Shown here piece by piece: positions 44,856 to 53,662 of a stretch of 57,593 nucleotides of DNA. The stretch is from Paracoccus limosus. GTDB lineage: Bacteria > Pseudomonadota > Alphaproteobacteria > Rhodobacterales > Rhodobacteraceae. The notes below the pieces were generated by a model, which saw nothing but the letters and a program-made list of their open reading frames with translations, made no database searches and was not told where the DNA came from. Location of the stretch: the NCBI RefSeq assembly GCF_009711185.1, contig NZ_WMIF01000008.1:1-57593 (forward strand), read 5' to 3'. Within the stretch, counting starts at the first letter, position 1. Each line of letters begins with the position of its first letter. The position numbers and the translations under genes were made by a program.

Positions 44856-45689
44856 ATGGCAGGGCTGGGACGGGTCGGACCCGATCACGCGCGCCGGGAC
44901 GCGGCGCTGGAGCTGCTGCGCAACGGTTCGGCCACGCATGATCTGTCGCAAAAGGTGGTCGCGACCGGTCCCGGGCATCGGCTGTTTCTGGCCGTGCCCA
45001 AGGCCGCGCCGCCGCCCTTGGGCTGGCCGGTGCTTTACATGCTGGACGGCAATGCCGCCTTTGATTTCCTGACCGCTGCGGACCTGGCCCGGGTGCCCGG
45101 GCTGGTGATCGTGGGCGTGGGTTATGACACTGAAAAGCAATTCTCGCGCGAGCTGCGCACGCTGGATTTCACCGCCCCCGACGGGCCGGGCGACGGGCTG
45201 CGTGCCGACCACGTCCATGAGGGGCGGACGGCCGGCGGGGCTGCGATCTTTCACGACCGGCTGACCGGCCCGCTGCGTGCCGCCGCCGAGGCGGGGCTCG
45301 CCATCGACCCCGCGCGCCGCACGCTCTGGGGGCACAGTTTCGGCGGGCTTTTCACGCTTTATGCGCTCTTGGCGCGGCCCGAGGGATTTGCCCGCTATGC
45401 CGCGATCAGCCCCTCGATCTGGTGGGACGAGGCGTTGATTCGCCGCATCGCCGCCCGTGCCGCGCCGGCCTCGCGGCCATTGCTGGTGGCGCTGGGGGAT
45501 CGGGAAAAGCGTTCGGGCTCGGACGGGCCGCCGCCCGACGGGCCGGCGCCCGCGACGATGGATTTCATCGCCGGGCTGGCCCGCCATCCCGGCCATCGCA
45601 CCGTGCCGCATGTGCTGGCCGGGCATGTCCATATCCAGACGCTGGCCGGGTCTTTCCCGCTGGTGCTGCCCTTTGCCGCCGCCGATTAG
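44856..45689 (+). CDS. siderophore esterase-like alpha/beta hydrolase (IroE/Fes family)
   Basis: 277 residues. Nucleophile elbow GHSFGGLFTLYALLARPEGF with serine near residue 165; acid and histidine later (GDREKRSG; HVLAGHVHIQTLAGSFP). WPVLYMLDGNAAFDFLTAAD and YAAISPSIWWDEALI are standard in this esterase-D/IroE group, which opens trilactone siderophores to release iron. No signal peptide, so cytoplasmic. GGAGGA ribosome-binding site. Divergent from the YncE-like gene. Confidence 0.86.
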   Translation: MAGLGRVGPDHARRDAALELLRNGSATHDLSQKVVATGPGHRLFLAVPKAAPPPLGWPVLYMLDGNAAFDFLTAADLARVPGLVIVGVGYDTEKQFSRELRTLDFTAPDGPGDGLRADHVHEGRTAGGAAIFHDRLTGPLRAAAEAGLAIDPARRTLWGHSFGGLFTLYALLARPEGFARYAAISPSIWWDEALIRRIAARAAPASRPLLVALGDREKRSGSDGPPPDGPAPATMDFIAGLARHPGHRTVPHVLAGHVHIQTLAGSFPLVLPFAAAD

Positions 45690-45740
45690 CGAAATCTTCA
45701 TGCCTTTGCGCTTTGCTGGTTCCTCGAGGAGGGCACGGCA

Positions 45741-45962
45741 ATGCTTTTGATGCGTTACGGGCTGGGGATTCTGGGCATCGTGCTGGCGGTTCTGCTCGTC
45801 AGCCATCCGGGCGCGGGCTGCGCGTCGGGCTGTCGCGGCGGCGGGCTGGGCCCGATGGCCCAAGACGAGGTCGGAGAATTGTTGCCCAGCCTCTTTGGTC
45901 TGCTGGGGCTGGCACGCGGCTGGCCGCCGTGGCAGGGGCCACGCGCCACTGCCGCACGCTGA
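45741..45962 (+). CDS. small membrane protein, unknown
   Basis: 73 residues: one hydrophobic N-terminal segment MLLMRYGLGILGIVLAVLLV, then a Gly/Cys-rich stretch (PGAGCASGCRGGG). A good GAGGAGGG ribosome-binding site eight bases upstream is the main support. No family recognised. It lies 51 bases after the esterase and converges on the NRPS gene. It could be a small anchor protein or a spurious frame. Confidence 0.45.
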   Translation: MLLMRYGLGILGIVLAVLLVSHPGAGCASGCRGGGLGPMAQDEVGELLPSLFGLLGLARGWPPWQGPRATAAR

Positions 45963-46044
45963 GGCGCGGTTGGGGCTCCGGCGGGATTCCGGGCTGGGGC
46001 TCTGGCTGCGGCTGCCCTAAGCCGGGATGACCCTGACGCCCCGG

Positions 46045-49000
46045 TTACACGCCGGGGTGGGCTTGCCGCATGCGCCGGGCCAGTTCCGGGCCGATCACCG
46101 CCGAGGCCGCGTCCGAGGTCATCTCGGCATGCAGCAGCGGCAGGTCGATCACCTCGAGGCCCTCGACATAGGCCCGCCACATTTCGGGGCTCAGATCGCG
46201 GTCCTGATGGTCGCGCGCGGCGCGGAAATGCAGCAGTTGCCCCGGCCAGCGCCGATGCCGATGCGCCCGGATCAGCCGGTTGGTGCCGGTCACCGTGCGG
46301 ATCACCCCGTCCAGAACCGGCTCTGGCAGCGCCCCCAGCGCGCTGTCGCCGGCGCGCAGGAAATCCACCACCTTGTCGCGGCTGTCCAGTTCGGGATGCG
46401 CCTCGGGGTCATGGCCGGCAATGGCCAGCAGCGCGCGCAGCGCCGCCACCGGATCGGGCTCGGGTTCGTTGCGCCAGGCATCGGCGGGATAGCTGTCCAG
46501 CACCGCGACCAGCCCCGGCCTCCGGCCCATGGCTGCCAGCGCCAGCGCCATTTCCTGCGCCAGAATGCCGCCGACCGACCAGCCGGCCAGATGCAGCGGC
46601 CCCTGCGGCACCAGCGCCGCGATGCGCAGTACATAGTCCTGCGCCAGTGCCGACAGGCTGTCGGCCAGCGGTGCCTTGGGGTCAAGGCCGGGATGTTGCA
46701 GGCCATAGACCCGCCGCTCGGGTCCGATCAGCCGCGCCAGATGGCGATAGCCCCAGGACAGGCCGCCGGCCGGGTGGATCAGGAACAGCGGCGCCGCCTC
46801 GGGATCGCCATCGGCCAGCAGGATCAGCGGCCCCAGCCCGTCATCGGGCGCGGCGTCGGTTTGCAGATGCGCGGCCAGTGCCGACAGGACCGGATGCTCG
46901 AAGATCGTACCCAGCCCGGGATCGCGCCCGGTGCGGACCTGGATTTCCTGCGCCAGCCGCACCGCCGACAGCGAATCGCCGCCAAGGGCAAAGAAATCCG
47001 CCTCCGCACTGGCGGGCGCGGGCAGGTGCAGGATCCGGGCGAAAAGCTCGGCCAGCAGGCGCTCGGCCGGGGTATCGGCGCCGCGGCCGCGATCCTCGAA
47101 GGCGGGCTCGGGCAGGGCCTTGCGGTCCAGCTTGCCATTGCCGGTGACCGGCAGCGCGTCCAGCGCCACCTCGGCTGCGGGGATCATGTAGCCGGGCAGG
47201 CTGGCGGCCAGCCGCTCGGCCAGAAGGCCGGGGCGCCATTCGGGCGCGGGCACCAGATAGGCCACCAGCCGCTTGTCGCCGCCGTGATCCGCGCGCGCCA
47301 GCACCACTGCCTCGCGCGCAAGGCCGCTGGCCATGATCGCGGCCTCGATTTCGCCCAGCTCGATGCGCAGGCCGCGGATCTTGACCTGATGGTCCAGCCG
47401 GCCAAGATAGGTCACCGCGCCGTCGGGCCGCAGCCGCGCCAGATCGCCGGTGGCATAGCGCCGGCCCTGCGGCAGGTGCAGGAAACGCTCTGCGCTCAGG
47501 TCAGGACGGCCCAGATAGCCGCGCGCCAGCTGCACCCCGCCCAGATACAGATGCCCGGCCAGACCGGCGGGCACCGGTCGCAGCCGGTCGTCCAGCACCT
47601 CCAGCGCGGTGTTCCAGACCGGAAAACCGATCGGCACCGGGTTGGCCGTGTCCTGCGGCCCGGCGGGCCAATAGCTGACATCCACCGCCGCTTCGGTCGG
47701 GCCATATAGATTGTGCAGTTCGGACGCGATCCGGGCATGGAAGCGGTCGCGCTGATCCGCCGTAAGTTCCTCGCCCGAGCAGAACACCCGCCGCATCTCC
47801 AGACCATCTGACGCCGGAGAGGCAAGAAACGCCGACAGCATCGAGGGCACGAAATGGCACGTGGTCACGCCGTGGTCGCGGATCAGCGCGGCGATGGCGG
47901 CCGGGTCGCGATGCGCGCCGGGCGGTGCCATGACCAGTTCGGCCCCGGCGATCATCGGCAGGAAGAATTCCCAGACCGAGACGTCAAAGGTCGCCGGGGT
48001 CTTTTGCAGGATGCGGTCGCTGGCATCGACGCCGTAATGCGCCTGCATCCACATCAGCCGGTTGACGATGGCGCGATGCTCGATGACCACGCCCTTGGGC
48101 TCGCCGGTCGAGCCCGAGGTGAAGATGACATAGGCCATGTTGCCGGGCTGGATGTCGGGATACGGGCAGGCGCCCTGCACGGGCCAGTCGTCGGGCCGCA
48201 GCAGAGGCGTTCCCGGCGGGAACAGCGCCTCTTGCCCCGGGCCGGCCAGCACGGCCACCGGATCGGCCAGCGTCAGGATGCGGGCGATACGCTCGGGCGG
48301 GTGGGTCGGGTCCAGCGGCAGATAGGCCGCGCCGGCGCGCAGCACCGCCAGCAAGGCCACCGGCAGGTCCAGCCCGCGTTCCAGCGACACCGCGACAATG
48401 CGGTCGCGCCCGGCGCCGTGCGCGACAAGCCGGGCAGCCAGCGCCGCGCTGCGCCGGTCAAGTTCGGCATAGGTCAGCCGGCCCTCGGCGGCGGTCACGG
48501 CGGGGGCGTCGGGATTGTGGGCAAGCGTCGCGTCGATCAGCGCGGTCAGGGTGGTGTCGGGCAGGGCGTGCTGCGTCGCCATGGCCCGGGCGCGGATGGC
48601 GGCCACCTCATCGGGGCTGGCGGTCGGCACCGGGGCAAGGCTGCCTGCGACCAGTGCCGCCTCGATAAAGGCGGGCAGGCGGGCGGCGTGGCCCTCGATT
48701 TCCTCGGCGTTGTACAGGCCGGGGTTGCCGTCGACCTCAAAGATCATGCCGGTTTCGGGGTCGCCCCGAAAGGTCAGCGTCAGGTCATCGACCGCGCCCG
48801 CGCCAAGGATATGCAGCCGGCAGTCCAGCCCCGGGAAGCGCGGCGGCCGGTCAAAGGGCTGCACATTGACGATCGGGCCGTAAAGCCGGCGCGAGCCGCC
48901 GACCAGACCCAGCTCGCGCCGTAAAAGCTCGCTGCGATAAAGCCCGTGCCGGCGGCCCTGCGCCATGGATTTCGACTGCGCCGCCAGCCAGTCGGGCAGG

Positions 49001-49917
49001 GGCGCGTCCTCATCGGGGCGCAGGGGATGGGGCAGCACGTTCATCGCCATGCAGGGCAGATCGGCGCTGCGCCGACCCATGCGGGCCATGTAGGGTAGGC
49101 CGATCACCACCTCGCCCGCCGTCCAGCGCGCCAGGTAGGCGCCGGCCAGCGCGTTCAGCATGTCGGGCCAGCCCAGCCGCCATTCTCCGGCGCGGCGCTG
49201 CAACAGCGCACACAGCGTGGCCGGGACCGGGCCGCCGCTGCGCAAGTAGCCATGCCCGGTCAGCGCGCGGCCTCCGGCGGGGCCGGTCACCTCGGGCAGG
49301 CCCGCCAGACGCTGGTGCCACCAGTCGCGGTCGGCCTGCCGCCGGGGCGAGGCGCGATATTCGGCATCGTCCTGAAAGGCTGCGGCCATCGAGGCAAAGG
49401 GCATCGGTTCTGGCCCCTGTCCGGTCAGCGCGCTGTAATGGGCGGCGATGCGGTTGGTGACCAGCACCATGCCATAGCCGTCGATGGCCAGATGGTGGAT
49501 GCGCTCGTAAAGGAAATGCCGCTCATGCCCTAGGGCGAACAGGGTAAAGGCAGCGGCCGGGTCGCGGGCAAGGTCCAGCGGCCGGTTGCTGTCGGCGCGC
49601 ATCAGCGCGAGCGCCTGCCCCTCGGCATCGGGCTGGGCCGACAGATCGGCAAAGCCCAGCATCGGCGGCAGCCCGCTGGACTGGCGCGGCCCCTCGGCCG
49701 TGTCGGCAAAGCGCAGCGACAGGGCCGGGGCCTCGGCAATGGTGCGCGCGACCGCCTGGGCCAGCGCCGCGCGGTCCAGAGGGCCCAGCAGTTCCAGATA
49801 TTGCCCGGTGTTCAGGATCGGGTTCTGCGGATCCAGCGCCTGCGCATACCACAGCCCGTCCTGGGCCTCGGTCAGGGGCATGGGTGAGGCAAGCGGGGCG
49901 GCGGGACTGACGTTCAT
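46045..49917 (-). CDS. EntF-like nonribosomal peptide synthetase (C-A-T-TE), serine-type
   Basis: 1290 residues, close to E. coli EntF (about 1290). Condensation domain with IHHLAIDGYG (about residue 140); adenylation domain with AYVIFTSGSTGEPKG, FDVSVWEFF, YGPTEAAVD and TGDLARL (about 450-950); carrier domain FFALGGDSLSAVRL; thioesterase with AGWSVGGILAQEMA and a late histidine in LPLLHAEM. Reading the pocket residues along DVSVW, CHFVP, VFCSGE, LYGPTEAAVDV gives D-V-W-H-F-S-L-V-D-(K), the EntF serine code. It should load serine and cyclise acyl-serines, but the aryl-acid genes (entA/B/C/E) are not in this window. Confidence 0.92.
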   Translation of the reverse strand: MNVSPAAPLASPMPLTEAQDGLWYAQALDPQNPILNTGQYLELLGPLDRAALAQAVARTIAEAPALSLRFADTAEGPRQSSGLPPMLGFADLSAQPDAEGQALALMRADSNRPLDLARDPAAAFTLFALGHERHFLYERIHHLAIDGYGMVLVTNRIAAHYSALTGQGPEPMPFASMAAAFQDDAEYRASPRRQADRDWWHQRLAGLPEVTGPAGGRALTGHGYLRSGGPVPATLCALLQRRAGEWRLGWPDMLNALAGAYLARWTAGEVVIGLPYMARMGRRSADLPCMAMNVLPHPLRPDEDAPLPDWLAAQSKSMAQGRRHGLYRSELLRRELGLVGGSRRLYGPIVNVQPFDRPPRFPGLDCRLHILGAGAVDDLTLTFRGDPETGMIFEVDGNPGLYNAEEIEGHAARLPAFIEAALVAGSLAPVPTASPDEVAAIRARAMATQHALPDTTLTALIDATLAHNPDAPAVTAAEGRLTYAELDRRSAALAARLVAHGAGRDRIVAVSLERGLDLPVALLAVLRAGAAYLPLDPTHPPERIARILTLADPVAVLAGPGQEALFPPGTPLLRPDDWPVQGACPYPDIQPGNMAYVIFTSGSTGEPKGVVIEHRAIVNRLMWMQAHYGVDASDRILQKTPATFDVSVWEFFLPMIAGAELVMAPPGAHRDPAAIAALIRDHGVTTCHFVPSMLSAFLASPASDGLEMRRVFCSGEELTADQRDRFHARIASELHNLYGPTEAAVDVSYWPAGPQDTANPVPIGFPVWNTALEVLDDRLRPVPAGLAGHLYLGGVQLARGYLGRPDLSAERFLHLPQGRRYATGDLARLRPDGAVTYLGRLDHQVKIRGLRIELGEIEAAIMASGLAREAVVLARADHGGDKRLVAYLVPAPEWRPGLLAERLAASLPGYMIPAAEVALDALPVTGNGKLDRKALPEPAFEDRGRGADTPAERLLAELFARILHLPAPASAEADFFALGGDSLSAVRLAQEIQVRTGRDPGLGTIFEHPVLSALAAHLQTDAAPDDGLGPLILLADGDPEAAPLFLIHPAGGLSWGYRHLARLIGPERRVYGLQHPGLDPKAPLADSLSALAQDYVLRIAALVPQGPLHLAGWSVGGILAQEMALALAAMGRRPGLVAVLDSYPADAWRNEPEPDPVAALRALLAIAGHDPEAHPELDSRDKVVDFLRAGDSALGALPEPVLDGVIRTVTGTNRLIRAHRHRRWPGQLLHFRAARDHQDRDLSPEMWRAYVEGLEVIDLPLLHAEMTSDAASAVIGPELARRMRQAHPGV

Positions 49918-50032
49918 CGTGGCACCATCATAGCCGCAACCGGCAGTCTGCAGGAGATCGGAAAATGTCGCCATCTGTCGCTGTGATGCCCCGCCTCTTG
50001 CCCGTTCTGGCTGCTGGCCATAGTCTGGGAAA

Positions 50033-50051
50033 GAAAAATAGTCAATTTTTC
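50033..50051. promoter_or_regulatory. 19-bp dyad GAAAAAT-N5-ATTTTTC between NRPS and cytochrome b561, candidate iron operator
   Basis: A perfect 7-bp inverted repeat around AGTCA, lying in the divergent promoter region of the NRPS gene and cytochrome b561. Nineteen bases and an AT-rich palindrome match the size of a Fur/Irr-type operator, though not the E. coli consensus. The regulator is inferred. Confidence 0.4.
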
Positions 50052-50082
50052 GGACGCGGCCTGTCCGGACACAGGAGCAAAG

Positions 50083-50706
50083 ATGCACGACCCGCACACC
50101 CCGCACCAGAACTCGGCCCCGGCGGCATTGCCATGGCGTGACACCAGGACGCTTTATGGCCGGATCACGCGGCTGCTGCATTGGGCCATCGCCGCACTGA
50201 TGCTGTGGCAGTTCACCGGCATGGTGCTGAAACTGGCGCTGGGCCGCGCGCCGGTGGTCGGCTTTTTCGTCGGTTCGCATCAAAAGGTGGGGACGGTGCT
50301 TTTTGTGCTGATCGCGCTGCGGGTGATCTGGGCGCTGGCCAATCGCGGCCACCGGCCCGATCACGGGGCCGGGCTGGTCGGGCTGGCCGCGCGGCTGGGG
50401 CATCTGGCGCTCTATGCGGTCATGCTGCTGGTGCCGGTGGCGGCGCTGTTGCGCGCCTGGGGCAGCGCCAAGCCCTTTGCGCCCTTTGGTCAGCAGATCT
50501 TTGCCGCGCAGACCCCCGAGATCGGCTGGGCCGTCGGCTTTGGCGAGCTGCTGCATGGCGAGGCCGCATGGCTGCTGCTGGCGCTGATCGCGGGCCATGT
50601 GCTGATGGTCTGCGTGCATGAGGGGCTGTGGCGCGACGGCACCTTGTCGCGCATGGCCGGACGGCGGCGGCTGACCGGGGCTGACCGGTCGCGCGATTTC
50701 CGTTGA
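50083..50706 (+). CDS. cytochrome b561 family protein
   Basis: 207 residues with four membrane helices. Haem-ligand histidines: RITRLLHWAIAALMLWQFTG, FVGSHQKVGTVLFV, LAARLGHLALYAVMLL and ALIAGHVLMVCVH. Inner-membrane di-haem electron carrier, perhaps using quinol. An AGGAG ribosome-binding site lies within a TGTCCGGACA palindrome region (50062-50071) just upstream. Divergent from the NRPS gene, which might suggest a role in ferric reduction. Confidence 0.9.
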   Translation: MHDPHTPHQNSAPAALPWRDTRTLYGRITRLLHWAIAALMLWQFTGMVLKLALGRAPVVGFFVGSHQKVGTVLFVLIALRVIWALANRGHRPDHGAGLVGLAARLGHLALYAVMLLVPVAALLRAWGSAKPFAPFGQQIFAAQTPEIGWAVGFGELLHGEAAWLLLALIAGHVLMVCVHEGLWRDGTLSRMAGRRRLTGADRSRDFR

Positions 50707-50737
50707 TCGGGGCGCGCGGCAATGTCACCATCATGTC

Positions 50738-51070
50738 ATGAACATGCCCTTTGGCTTCAACGCGGAACAGGAGCGGGTCGCCTTTGACCGCTCTGAACTG
50801 GGACTGATCCTGTCGGTCTATGGCCGGATGGTGGCCGCCGGAGAATGGCGCGATTACGGCATGTCCTTCCTGCGTGAGGTCGCGGTGTTTTCCGTGTTCC
50901 GCCGCGCCGCCGAACATCCGCTGTATCGCATCGAGAAACGGCCCCGGTTGCGCGCGGCGCAGGGGCAATATGCGGTGATCGGCATGGATGGGCGCATCCT
51001 CAAGCGCGGCCATGATCTGGCGGCGGTGCTGCGCGTGCTGGAGAAAAAGCTGATCCGCCCGATTGATTGA
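50738..51070 (+). CDS. DUF2794 family protein
   Basis: 110 residues. MNMPFGFNAEQERVAFDRSE and YGRMVAAGEWRDYGMSFLRE are highly conserved in alphaproteobacteria; RIEKRPRLRAAQGQYAVIGM with a final helix KRGHDLAAVLRVLEKKL completes the domain. Soluble, function unknown. 31 bases after cytochrome b561. Confidence 0.9.
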   Translation: MNMPFGFNAEQERVAFDRSELGLILSVYGRMVAAGEWRDYGMSFLREVAVFSVFRRAAEHPLYRIEKRPRLRAAQGQYAVIGMDGRILKRGHDLAAVLRVLEKKLIRPID

Positions 51071-51091
51071 GGCTTATCGCCTGAGGCGCGG

Positions 51092-52018
51092 CTAGCCCGT
51101 GATCCAGTGGATTGCCAGCGGCACGGTCAGGATGCTGAGCGCGGTCGAGATCAGGATAGCGGTCGAGACCCGCTGCGTCGCCACGCCGAAATGCTGGGCA
51201 AGGATATAGACATTGCCGGCAACCGGCAGGCTGGCCGCCGCCACCATGACCCCGGCGGGATAGGGCGCGACGCGAAAGATGCCAAAGGCCGCGATCCCCA
51301 CGGCCAAGGGATGCAGCACCAGCTTGGCCGCGCTGATCCACAGCGCCGGGCCCGGCCGGTCGGCGCGGCGCCCGGCCAGACTGGCGCCGATGGCAAAAAG
51401 CGCGCCGGGCGTGGCGGCGGCGCCCATCAGCGCCAGGAATTCGGCCATGGGCTGCGGCAGCGGCAGGCGCAGCCATGCCCAGGCAAGCCCCGCCAGCATC
51501 GACACGATCATCGGATTGGCCGCGACGCCCCGGACCAGCGGGCCGATGGCCGCAAGCGCCCCGCGCCCCTGCCGCGCCGCCGTGACGATCACCGTCAGCA
51601 GTGCCGAGAACAGCACCAGATCTATGGTCAGCACCATCATCACCGGCCCGATCGCCGCCTGACCCAAAAGCACGACCAGCATCGGCACGCCCAGAAAGCC
51701 GGTGTTGCCGGTGATGGCGCAATGCGCCTCCATCGCGGCATCGGCCAGAGGCTGGCCGCGCAGGCCCGCAACGGTGATGGCGATGAGCCAAAGCGCGGTG
51801 GTGCCGCTGAGATAGGCCAGAACGAAGCGCAGGTCGAAAAGCTGGCGCAGGTCCAACCCGGCCGCAAAGCGGAAGAGCATGGCCGAGAGCGCGAAATAGA
51901 ACACGAATTTCGTCAGCCAGCTGGTCGCCTCGGGCGGAAAGAAGCGCGCCCGCCCGGCCAGCCAGCCGCTGCCGATGATCAGGAAAAAGGGCAGGGTCTT
52001 GAGAAAGATCTCAAGCAT
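51092..52018 (-). CDS. AEC-family (auxin efflux carrier-like) transporter
   Basis: 308 residues with about ten membrane segments in two groups around a polar middle. Family marks: PFFLIIGSGWLAGRARFFPP, FVFYFALSAMLFRFAAGL, and CAITGNTGFLGVPMLVVLLG. Substrate unknown; relatives move malate, other acids or amino-acid derivatives. Starts inside the end of the TusA gene (eight-base overlap). Confidence 0.88.
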   Translation of the reverse strand: MLEIFLKTLPFFLIIGSGWLAGRARFFPPEATSWLTKFVFYFALSAMLFRFAAGLDLRQLFDLRFVLAYLSGTTALWLIAITVAGLRGQPLADAAMEAHCAITGNTGFLGVPMLVVLLGQAAIGPVMMVLTIDLVLFSALLTVIVTAARQGRGALAAIGPLVRGVAANPMIVSMLAGLAWAWLRLPLPQPMAEFLALMGAAATPGALFAIGASLAGRRADRPGPALWISAAKLVLHPLAVGIAAFGIFRVAPYPAGVMVAAASLPVAGNVYILAQHFGVATQRVSTAILISTALSILTVPLAIHWITG

Positions 52019-52256
52019 GCGCGGCCGGATCCGCGCCGCGCTCGACGGTATAGGCGGTTTCGCCGGGGGCGGTGTCGCGGGTCTCGATCAGAAGATGCCC
52101 GGATTCGGCGCAGAAATGCGGCACGTCGATGATCGCGGCCCGGTCGGTGGCCAGCAGCGTGACCCGGCTGCCCGGTTCCAGCGCCAGCAGGCGCTTGCGC
52201 AGGCGCAGCACCGGCAAGGGGCACAAAAGGCCGCGGGCGTCGATGACCGGGATCAT
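52011..52256 (-). CDS. TusA-family sulfur carrier protein
   Basis: 81 residues. IDARGLLCPLPVLRLRKRLL carries the C-P-x-P motif with the sulfur-carrying cysteine; the rest has the two-layer SirA/TusA pattern ending in FCAESGHLLIETRD. TusA proteins hand sulfur to tRNA thiolation, molybdenum cofactor or other sulfur pathways. Coupled by ATGA to the DUF2478 gene, which favours a link with molybdenum enzymes. Confidence 0.9.
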   Translation of the reverse strand: MIPVIDARGLLCPLPVLRLRKRLLALEPGSRVTLLATDRAAIIDVPHFCAESGHLLIETRDTAPGETAYTVERGADPAAHA

Positions 52257-52750
52257 GCCGACAGCCGCGCGCGGCACCAGTCGAGCACCGTCGCCGGCGC
52301 GACCGGCTCGGCCAGATCCTGGGCAAACGCGTGGAATTCGGGCAGCTGTTCGCATGGCACCGAGACCAGCACCGGCACGCCCTGCGCCAGTGCCGTGGCG
52401 ATGAAGGCGCGAAAGCCGCGCCCGTAACATTCTTGCTTCCCGAATTTGTTGACGATGACCAGATCGGCGCCCTGGGCCAGCACTGCCTCGGAGCGGGCCA
52501 CGGCCTCGGCCAGCGCGCCGCTGTCAAGCCGGCAGCTTTCGGCGTCCGGGCCGAGGTTCTGCGAAATGCGGATCACGCCGCCTTCGCCAAGGATGCGCAG
52601 GTCCATGTCGCAATCCTGTCCCGGGCCTCGGTCCAGATTCTGCTGCACCGCGCCGGCAAGGCGCAGGCCCCGCGCCTCAAGCGTGGCGGCGGTTTCGGCC
52701 AGCAGGCGGTCGGCGGCGCCGGTTCCGGTGACGGTGACAAAGCCCAGCAT
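52253..52750 (-). CDS. DUF2478 family protein (molybdenum-associated NTPase-like)
   Basis: 165 residues. N-terminal strand MLGFVTVTGTGAADRLLAET stands where NTPase relatives have a P-loop, here degenerate. NLGPDAESCRLDSGALAEAV and DLVIVNKFGKQECYGRGFRA are the conserved family blocks. Members often sit next to molybdate transport or molybdopterin genes; role unproven. Coupled to TusA. Confidence 0.82.
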   Translation of the reverse strand: MLGFVTVTGTGAADRLLAETAATLEARGLRLAGAVQQNLDRGPGQDCDMDLRILGEGGVIRISQNLGPDAESCRLDSGALAEAVARSEAVLAQGADLVIVNKFGKQECYGRGFRAFIATALAQGVPVLVSVPCEQLPEFHAFAQDLAEPVAPATVLDWCRARLSA

Positions 52751-52806
52751 GGCGGTCCTTTCCCCTGAGGCGGCCAGAATAGTGCCCGGCGGCGCCGGTG
52801 CAACAT

Positions 52807-52827
52807 GGGTATTTGGGAAATGGTGAA
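52807..52827 (+). repeat. short intergenic repeat, copy 2
   Basis: GGGTATTTGGGAAATGG followed by TGAA; differs from 29024-29044 at two positions. It ends two bases before the cobA stop codon (minus strand). Confidence 0.65.
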
Positions 52828-52829
52828 GC

Positions 52830-53561
52830 TTAGCGCGTTTCCGCGAGCGGCCCGTAAAGGATCAGCGCCGGATGGGTGCTGGGCCCTTCGGCGGCGAGCA
52901 GCGCAGCAAGGCCCGCCACGGTGCTGCGGATCAGCCGCTGATGCGGATGGCCGACCGCCTCGGCCAGCAGGGCGGGGGTGTCGGCGGGCAGGCCGTGCCG
53001 GATCAGGCTGGCGGCCATGTCGGGAAAGGTGCGCTGGCCCATGAAGACCACGGTGGTCGCATGGGCATCGGCCAGCGCGGCCCAGTTCTGGTCGTCGGGC
53101 AGGCCGCCCGTCACATCGGCGCCGGTGACGAATTGCAGGCGCCGCGCCGTCTTGCGCCGGGTCAGCGGCAGGCCCGCGATTGCCGCCGCCGCCATAGCCG
53201 AGGGCACGCCGGGCACGATCTCATGCGGGATGCCGGCGGCGCGCAGGGCGGTCAATTCCTCTTCGAGGCGGCCGAAGATGCCGGAATCGCCCGATTTCAG
53301 CCGCACGACATGTTTGCCGGCCTGTGCGTGTTCGACCAGCAGCGCGTTCACGTTTTCCTGCTTGGCCGAGGGGCGGCCGGCGCGTTTGCCGACCGCGATG
53401 CGCTGCGCCTGCGGCCCGGCGCAGTCCAGCACTGGCCCCGAGGCGAGGTCGTCGTAAAGCACGACATCGGCGCTGGCCAGCAGCCGCGCGGCCTTGAGCG
53501 TCAGGAGTTCCGGATCTCCCGGTCCCGAGGAAACGAAGCTGACATGGCCCAAACTGCTCAT
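52830..53561 (-). CDS. cobA: uroporphyrinogen-III C-methyltransferase
   Basis: 243 residues of the SUMT family. SSGPGDPELLTLKAARLLAS binds SAM, ADVVLYDDLASGPVL follows, VRLKSGDSGIFGRLEEELTA and VPGVPSAMAAAAIAGLPLTR are standard. It makes precorrin-2 for sirohaem, haem d1 or B12. No sirohaem-synthase extension, so a stand-alone SUMT. ATG 53561; the longer frame upstream overlaps the pyrB leader. Divergent from pyrB. Confidence 0.95.
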   Translation of the reverse strand: MSSLGHVSFVSSGPGDPELLTLKAARLLASADVVLYDDLASGPVLDCAGPQAQRIAVGKRAGRPSAKQENVNALLVEHAQAGKHVVRLKSGDSGIFGRLEEELTALRAAGIPHEIVPGVPSAMAAAAIAGLPLTRRKTARRLQFVTGADVTGGLPDDQNWAALADAHATTVVFMGQRTFPDMAASLIRHGLPADTPALLAEAVGHPHQRLIRSTVAGLAALLAAEGPSTHPALILYGPLAETR

Positions 53562-53662
53562 GATGTCGCGATGCTGCAAAATCCGCGCAATGGCAAGGGG
53601 CTGCTTGCCGCGCCCGGCCGCATTTGCCATAGAGGGCGCGACCGATCTGGGGGACCAAAACC

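Noticed and set aside
45741..45962. MbtH-like partner of the NRPS
   Set aside because: The conserved MbtH N-x-E-x-Q-x-S-x-W-P pattern is absent; the protein has a membrane segment instead.
46027..47709. 560-residue frame antisense to the NRPS
   Set aside because: Gln/Arg/Gly-rich reverse-frame composition and no domain; the NRPS motifs on the minus strand are beyond doubt.
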